From: Acidobacteriota bacterium
Lineage (GTDB): Bacteria; Acidobacteriota; Holophagae; Acanthopleuribacterales; Acanthopleuribacteraceae
NCBI GenBank assembly: GCA_020439745.1
Contig: JAGQSC010000017.1
Span: 62,001-126,000, forward strand
Direction: 5' to 3'
Length of the DNA: 64,000 nucleotides
Under the pieces are notes generated by a model. That model was given only the letters and a program-made list of their open reading frames with translations, searched no databases and was not told where the DNA came from. Numbering within the stretch: the stretch's first letter is position 1; each line of letters opens with the position of its first letter. Of this stretch, positions 60,452 through 64,000 are shown in pieces. The translations under genes were made by a program, and so were the position numbers.

Positions 60452-62137
60452 ATGTTCACCCCTAAATTGGTCTCCGAACTTAAGACCTACTCCAAAGACA
60501 AAGCCGTAGCCGATTTGTTTGCAGGCCTTACGGTTGGGGTTGTGGCACTGCCCTTGGCCATGGCTTTTGCCATTGCATCGGGTCTCCCGCCGGAACGGGG
60601 ACTGTACACGGCCATCGTGGCTGGCTTCCTCATCTCGGCGCTTGGCGGGAGCAAAGTTCAGATCGGTGGGCCCACGGGTGCTTTTGTCGTGATTGTGTCG
60701 GCCATATTGCTAGAGCACGGCACAGCGGGCTTGGCCGTGGCCACCCTGATGGCCGGCGTGATGCTCATTCTGTTTGGCGCTTTCAAATTTGGTGGCCTCA
60801 TCAAGTTCATCCCTTTCCCGGTCACTACGGGTTTCACCACCGGAATAGCCGTGGTGATCTTTTCGACCCAGGTCCGCGACCTGTTTGGTTTGGACATCGA
60901 GCATGTACCCGCAGAGTTCATTCCAAAATGGAGGGCTTTGGTGGGTCACTTTTCGACGCTAGACGCCACGACGACACTGCTCGGACTCTCGACAATTGTC
61001 ATCGTGGTTGTGTGTCGTACCTACTGGCCCAAACTGCCTGCCATGCTCATCGGCATGTTGGCCACCACAACCGTTGCGGTTGCGTTTGATCTGAACGTGG
61101 CGACCATCGGGTCTCGATTCGGCGAACTGCCGCGTTCTCTACCTGGGTTATCCATGCCTGACTTTGCTTGGGATCAGTTGCCAAAACTGGTGAATCCGGC
61201 GTTCACCATCGCGTTGCTGGCTGCCATTGAGTCGTTACTTTCGGCAACCGTAGCCGATGGCATGATCGGTGGACGGCATCGTCCCAACATCGAGCTGATC
61301 GGACAGGGGGTGGCCAACATTGCCAGTGTCCTGTTCGGTGGGATCCCCGCTACCGGTGCGATTGCTCGAACGGCCACCAACGTCAAGAGTGGGGCTCGAA
61401 CGCCTGTGGCCGGTATGATCCATGCCCTGGTGCTGTTAATTCTGCTTTTGTTGGTGGGACCCTGGGCCAAGTTGATTCCCTTGTCTGCGTTGGCGGGCAT
61501 ATTAGTAGTCGTTGCCTATAACATGAGTGAACGCCACCATTTTGTCGCCATGTTGCGCGGTCCACGCAGCGATGCGTTTGTGCTCGTACTCACGTTCATG
61601 TTGACCGTGCTTGTGGACCTGACTGTGGCCGTCGAAGTGGGTGTGGTACTCGCTTCGCTGTTGTTCATTCGGCGGATGGCGGAGATTTCCCATGTCAACA
61701 TGATCACCCGTGAACTCCGCGGCGACCAATCGTTTGTCGAAGATCCCCAGGCCCTGGCCCTGAAAGAGGTTCCACCAGATGTGGAAGTGTTTGAGGTGAA
61801 TGGACCCTTTTTCTTCGGCATGATCGACACCTTCAAGAATGCCATGCGAACTATTGAGAAGCCGCCGCGCGTGTTGATCGTACGTATTCGCAATGTGCCT
61901 GCCGTGGATGGAACCGCCATTCACGTACTCACGGAACTGGCCCATCGCTGCCAACGAGATCACACGCATCTGGTATTTTCGGGGGTCCATGCCCAACCCT
62001 TGAAGGCGTTCACCAAGGCTGGACTGGTGTCGTTACTCGGCCCTGATCACTTCAAGGAAGATATCGACGAGGCACTCGCGTTCTCAAAAGTGCTCGTCCA
62101 GCACATCGAAGACGGTCAAAAGCGACCGCTGCGATAG
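60452..62137 (+). CDS. SulP-family inorganic anion transporter with STAS domain
   Basis: A 561-residue protein. About 12 membrane helices carry the SulP landmarks: DLFAGLTVGVVALPLAMAFAIASGLPPERGLYTAIVAGFL, GGSKVQIGGPTGAFVVI, GVANIASVLFGGIPATGAIARTATNVKSGARTPVAGMIHAL. The C-terminal ~110 residues are a STAS domain (EVFEVNGPFFFGMIDTFKNAM ... VLIVRIRNVPAVDGTAIHVL). It moves sulfate, bicarbonate or another anion across the inner membrane; which one cannot be told. The start at 60452 follows GCGAGG. It overlaps the convergent pirin gene by 22 bp. Confidence 0.92.
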   Translation: MFTPKLVSELKTYSKDKAVADLFAGLTVGVVALPLAMAFAIASGLPPERGLYTAIVAGFLISALGGSKVQIGGPTGAFVVIVSAILLEHGTAGLAVATLMAGVMLILFGAFKFGGLIKFIPFPVTTGFTTGIAVVIFSTQVRDLFGLDIEHVPAEFIPKWRALVGHFSTLDATTTLLGLSTIVIVVVCRTYWPKLPAMLIGMLATTTVAVAFDLNVATIGSRFGELPRSLPGLSMPDFAWDQLPKLVNPAFTIALLAAIESLLSATVADGMIGGRHRPNIELIGQGVANIASVLFGGIPATGAIARTATNVKSGARTPVAGMIHALVLLILLLLVGPWAKLIPLSALAGILVVVAYNMSERHHFVAMLRGPRSDAFVLVLTFMLTVLVDLTVAVEVGVVLASLLFIRRMAEISHVNMITRELRGDQSFVEDPQALALKEVPPDVEVFEVNGPFFFGMIDTFKNAMRTIEKPPRVLIVRIRNVPAVDGTAIHVLTELAHRCQRDHTHLVFSGVHAQPLKAFTKAGLVSLLGPDHFKEDIDEALAFSKVLVQHIEDGQKRPLR

Positions 62138-62946
62138 TCATCGAACGCCTGTTTGAGTTCGGCCTCGGTGTTCATCACAAAGGGGCCGTAACGGGCAATG
62201 GGTTCGTCGATCGGTTTTCCGGCTACAAGTAGTGCGCCCGCCTTTCCGTGGCTTGTCAAAACCACGCGATCCCCGTCACCTAGCTGAGCCAACTGCGTGG
62301 GTTGCAGGGATGTCCCGTCAATGCTGAACGTACCTTCGTAGACCACCAGAAATGCTTGATGCGATTGGGGCACATCAATCTGAACGTCAGTGGAATCAGA
62401 TGCGATCAGGTCGACAAACAAGGGCTGGGTGGCGGGTTGATGGATCGGTCCGTTGGTCTGGCCCAGCTTGCCAGCTACCAGTCGTGCAGTGAGGCGCTCG
62501 TTTAGCACAACGTCTGGGATATCTGCAGGTCCCATTTCCTGGTATTGGGGTGCTGTCATCTTAAGCGCTGCAGGCAGGTTCACCCATAATTGAAAACCCC
62601 ACATGAGTCCGTCTAACTGTTCCGGCATTTCGGAATGAATGATGCCGCGGCCGGCCGTCATCCATTGTGCCGAACCCGGTTCCATCAGACCCTCATTGCC
62701 CAAATGGTCCTTGTGCCTCATCCGACCTGCTTTCATGTAGGTAACAGTCTCGAAACCGCGATGAGGGTGGTTGGGAAATCCGGCAATGTAATCCTGGGCA
62801 TTATCGGAACGAAACACGTCCAGCATGAGGAACGGATCGAGTAAGGGCAACTGGCGCGTGCCAATCATCCTGGTCAGTTGGACACCTGCTCCATCTTGAG
62901 TGGGTGTACCATGAAAAATGTGGACAATCTTGCGAACTCGGGACAT
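62116..62946 (-). CDS. Pirin family protein
   Basis: A 276-residue bicupin. The first cupin has the pirin iron-site motif: NHPHRGFETVTYMKAGRMRHKDHLGNEGLMEPGSAQWMTAGRGIIHSEMP, with His residues and a Glu as expected, and GFQLWVNLPAALKM. The second cupin (SHQAFLVVYEGTFSIDGTSL) is degenerate. The C-terminal PIDEPIARYGPFVMNTEAELKQAFDDYRSGRF is typical of the family. Members include quercetinase-like enzymes and redox-sensing regulators. Length is normal. Confidence 0.93.
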   Translation of the reverse strand: MSRVRKIVHIFHGTPTQDGAGVQLTRMIGTRQLPLLDPFLMLDVFRSDNAQDYIAGFPNHPHRGFETVTYMKAGRMRHKDHLGNEGLMEPGSAQWMTAGRGIIHSEMPEQLDGLMWGFQLWVNLPAALKMTAPQYQEMGPADIPDVVLNERLTARLVAGKLGQTNGPIHQPATQPLFVDLIASDSTDVQIDVPQSHQAFLVVYEGTFSIDGTSLQPTQLAQLGDGDRVVLTSHGKAGALLVAGKPIDEPIARYGPFVMNTEAELKQAFDDYRSGRF

Positions 62947-63004
62947 GTCGCCTCCTTGTCATGCTAACGCTTATTTTCCTCAATTCGTTTCAAATGCCGC
63001 TCAG

Positions 63005-63033
63005 TGGATTGCAAATGGATTGCGGACTATAAT
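63005..63033 (+). promoter_or_regulatory. Candidate promoter for the methylmalonate-semialdehyde dehydrogenase gene
   Basis: A perfect -10 box TATAAT at 63028-63033, with TGGATT (63005-63010) at 17 bp as a poor -35. The start codon at 63091 is about 50 bases past the expected transcription start. The divergent pirin gene starts at 62946. Confidence 0.45.
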
Positions 63034-63090
63034 CAAAGTTCTCTTTTCGAGTTTTTACAACGAGGGCTGGCGAATGGCCAGGAGGTACCC

Positions 63091-64000
63091 ATGACCGTAC
63101 TAAGTAATTGGATTGGCGGCAGTTTCATGTCGGCAGGTAACGTGGAGAAACTGGATGTGTATTGTCCTTTGGATGGACAAGTGATCGCTCAAGTGCCCTT
63201 GTGCCACGAAACTCATGTCGATCAGGCTGTTCAGGCGGCACGCGCAGCTTTTCCCGCCTGGTCGGCCTTGCCCATCAAAGAGCGCGCCCAAGTCTTTTAC
63301 GCTTATCGCAATTTGCTCATGGAGCACGAAGAAGAACTGGCTGATCTGGTCCGCCAGGAAAATGGCAAGACCCTGGACGAGGCGCGAGCGGAGGTCAAGA
63401 AGTCCATTGAGGTCACCGAGTTTGCCTGCGCTTTGCCGCAACTTGCTGCAGGTGAGGTGATGGAGGTCAGTCGCGGTGTGGAATGTCGCACCGATCATCT
63501 GCCTTTGGGTGTGGTGGCCTGTATCACGCCATTCAATTTCCCCAACATGGTGCCCAATTGGACCATTCCCAACGCACTTTGCCTTGGCAACACCATGGTA
63601 CTCAAACCTTCGGAGTTGGTGCCTCTAAGCGCATTGCGTTTGGCAGATTTGCTACATCAGGCTGGGCTCCCAGACGGTGTGTTTAATGTGGTTCATGGCG
63701 GCAGAGCCGTGGTGGAATCCATTTGTGATCATCCGGGTATTGATGCGGTGACCTTTGTGGGCTCCACGAAGGTGGCTAAGCTTGTATATGCGCGAGCGAC
63801 CAGCCATCTGAAACGGGCATTGGCCTTGGGCGGCGCCAAGAACCATCTGATTGTTTTGCCCGATGCGCACCCAGAAATGACTGCGACCAACGTGGCGGCC
63901 TCCATGTCAGGATGTGCTGGCCAGCGATGCATGGCCGCATCGGCCATGGTGGGGGTAGGTGACGTGGAACACATCGTAGATGGAGTGGTTCAAGAAGCTC
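63091..64000 (+). CDS. mmsA: CoA-acylating methylmalonate-semialdehyde dehydrogenase, 3' end beyond window
   Basis: 303 residues are visible of ~490 expected. The N-terminus NWIGGSFMSAGNVEKLDVYCPLDGQVIAQVPL, the Rossmann part with PLGVVACITPFNFPNMVPNW, KPSELVPLSALRLADLLHQAGLPDGVFNVVHGG and FVGSTKVAKLVYARAT, and the catalytic Cys280 in SGCAGQRCMA are those of MmsA. The N-P-N-M stretch and GGAKNHLIV distinguish it from general aldehyde dehydrogenases. It converts methylmalonate semialdehyde to propionyl-CoA in valine and inositol catabolism. AGGAGG lies five bases before the ATG. The gene runs off the window edge. Confidence 0.9.
   Translation, partial: MTVLSNWIGGSFMSAGNVEKLDVYCPLDGQVIAQVPLCHETHVDQAVQAARAAFPAWSALPIKERAQVFYAYRNLLMEHEEELADLVRQENGKTLDEARAEVKKSIEVTEFACALPQLAAGEVMEVSRGVECRTDHLPLGVVACITPFNFPNMVPNWTIPNALCLGNTMVLKPSELVPLSALRLADLLHQAGLPDGVFNVVHGGRAVVESICDHPGIDAVTFVGSTKVAKLVYARATSHLKRALALGGAKNHLIVLPDAHPEMTATNVAASMSGCAGQRCMAASAMVGVGDVEHIVDGVVQEA

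Overview
The window looks like the chromosome of a Gram-negative, free-living bacterium of medium GC content. The envelope genes support this: a lipid A type acyltransferase, outer-membrane barrels, a SPOR protein, a LolA-like carrier and type IV pilin-like proteins. Many large secreted beta-propeller proteins, a giant propeller-sensor histidine kinase, DUF2891, PQQ-like repeat proteins and bacterial leucine-rich-repeat (LRR) proteins point, by inference only, to Acidobacteriota (Holophagae/Acanthopleuribacter-like) or a neighbouring phylum. I see no rRNA, tRNA, CRISPR array, prophage or intact insertion sequence. Coding density is very high: start/stop overlaps are common within operons, and several convergent pairs overlap at their 3' ends.

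Layout. 1-1590 (minus): three minor pilin-like genes. 1817-8233: single genes (secreted propeller, GST-like membrane protein, DUF2891, SnoaL-like, a BNR-type propeller). 8215-14648: adenosine deaminase, an OmpR-type two-component system, a porin with a very small PstS-like protein, a methyltransferase-like membrane protein overlapping a zinc-ribbon protein, and a small trimeric-looking membrane protein. 14650-21193 (minus): a 1255-residue propeller histidine kinase and a three-gene operon (AAA ATPase, membrane protein, TPR membrane protein). 21299-26566: an acidic coiled-coil protein, two PQQ-type propellers and a HupE-like membrane protein. 26576-31751: a TetR-regulated RND/MMPL export operon with a matching operator before each transcription unit. 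31757-37342 (minus): two-subunit NAD-linked formate dehydrogenase, and radA. 37484-45036: lipoprotein, acyltransferase, Spy-like protein, lactonase-type propeller, PhoD-like phosphatase, ECF sigma factor with a thioredoxin lipoprotein, SPOR protein.

45037-45658 is the only long non-coding stretch. It holds two facing copies of a hairpin-rich element of about 120 bp. Directly after it comes the most unusual region, a five-gene operon (45659-53656): LRR protein, X, X', LRR', X''. Here X is a family of secreted proteins of about 440 residues that I cannot assign to any known family, present three times. A likely terminator follows it.

53768-64000: a 1077-residue sortilin/BNR-type propeller coupled to a TPR membrane protein and an alpha/beta hydrolase, then a HEAT-repeat protein, a SulP anion transporter, a pirin, and the start of methylmalonate-semialdehyde dehydrogenase, cut by the window edge.

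Two cross-cutting patterns stand out. Nine predicted exported proteins begin with very short hydrophobic leaders that lack the usual lysine or arginine. Seven unrelated beta-propeller proteins occur in 64 kb.
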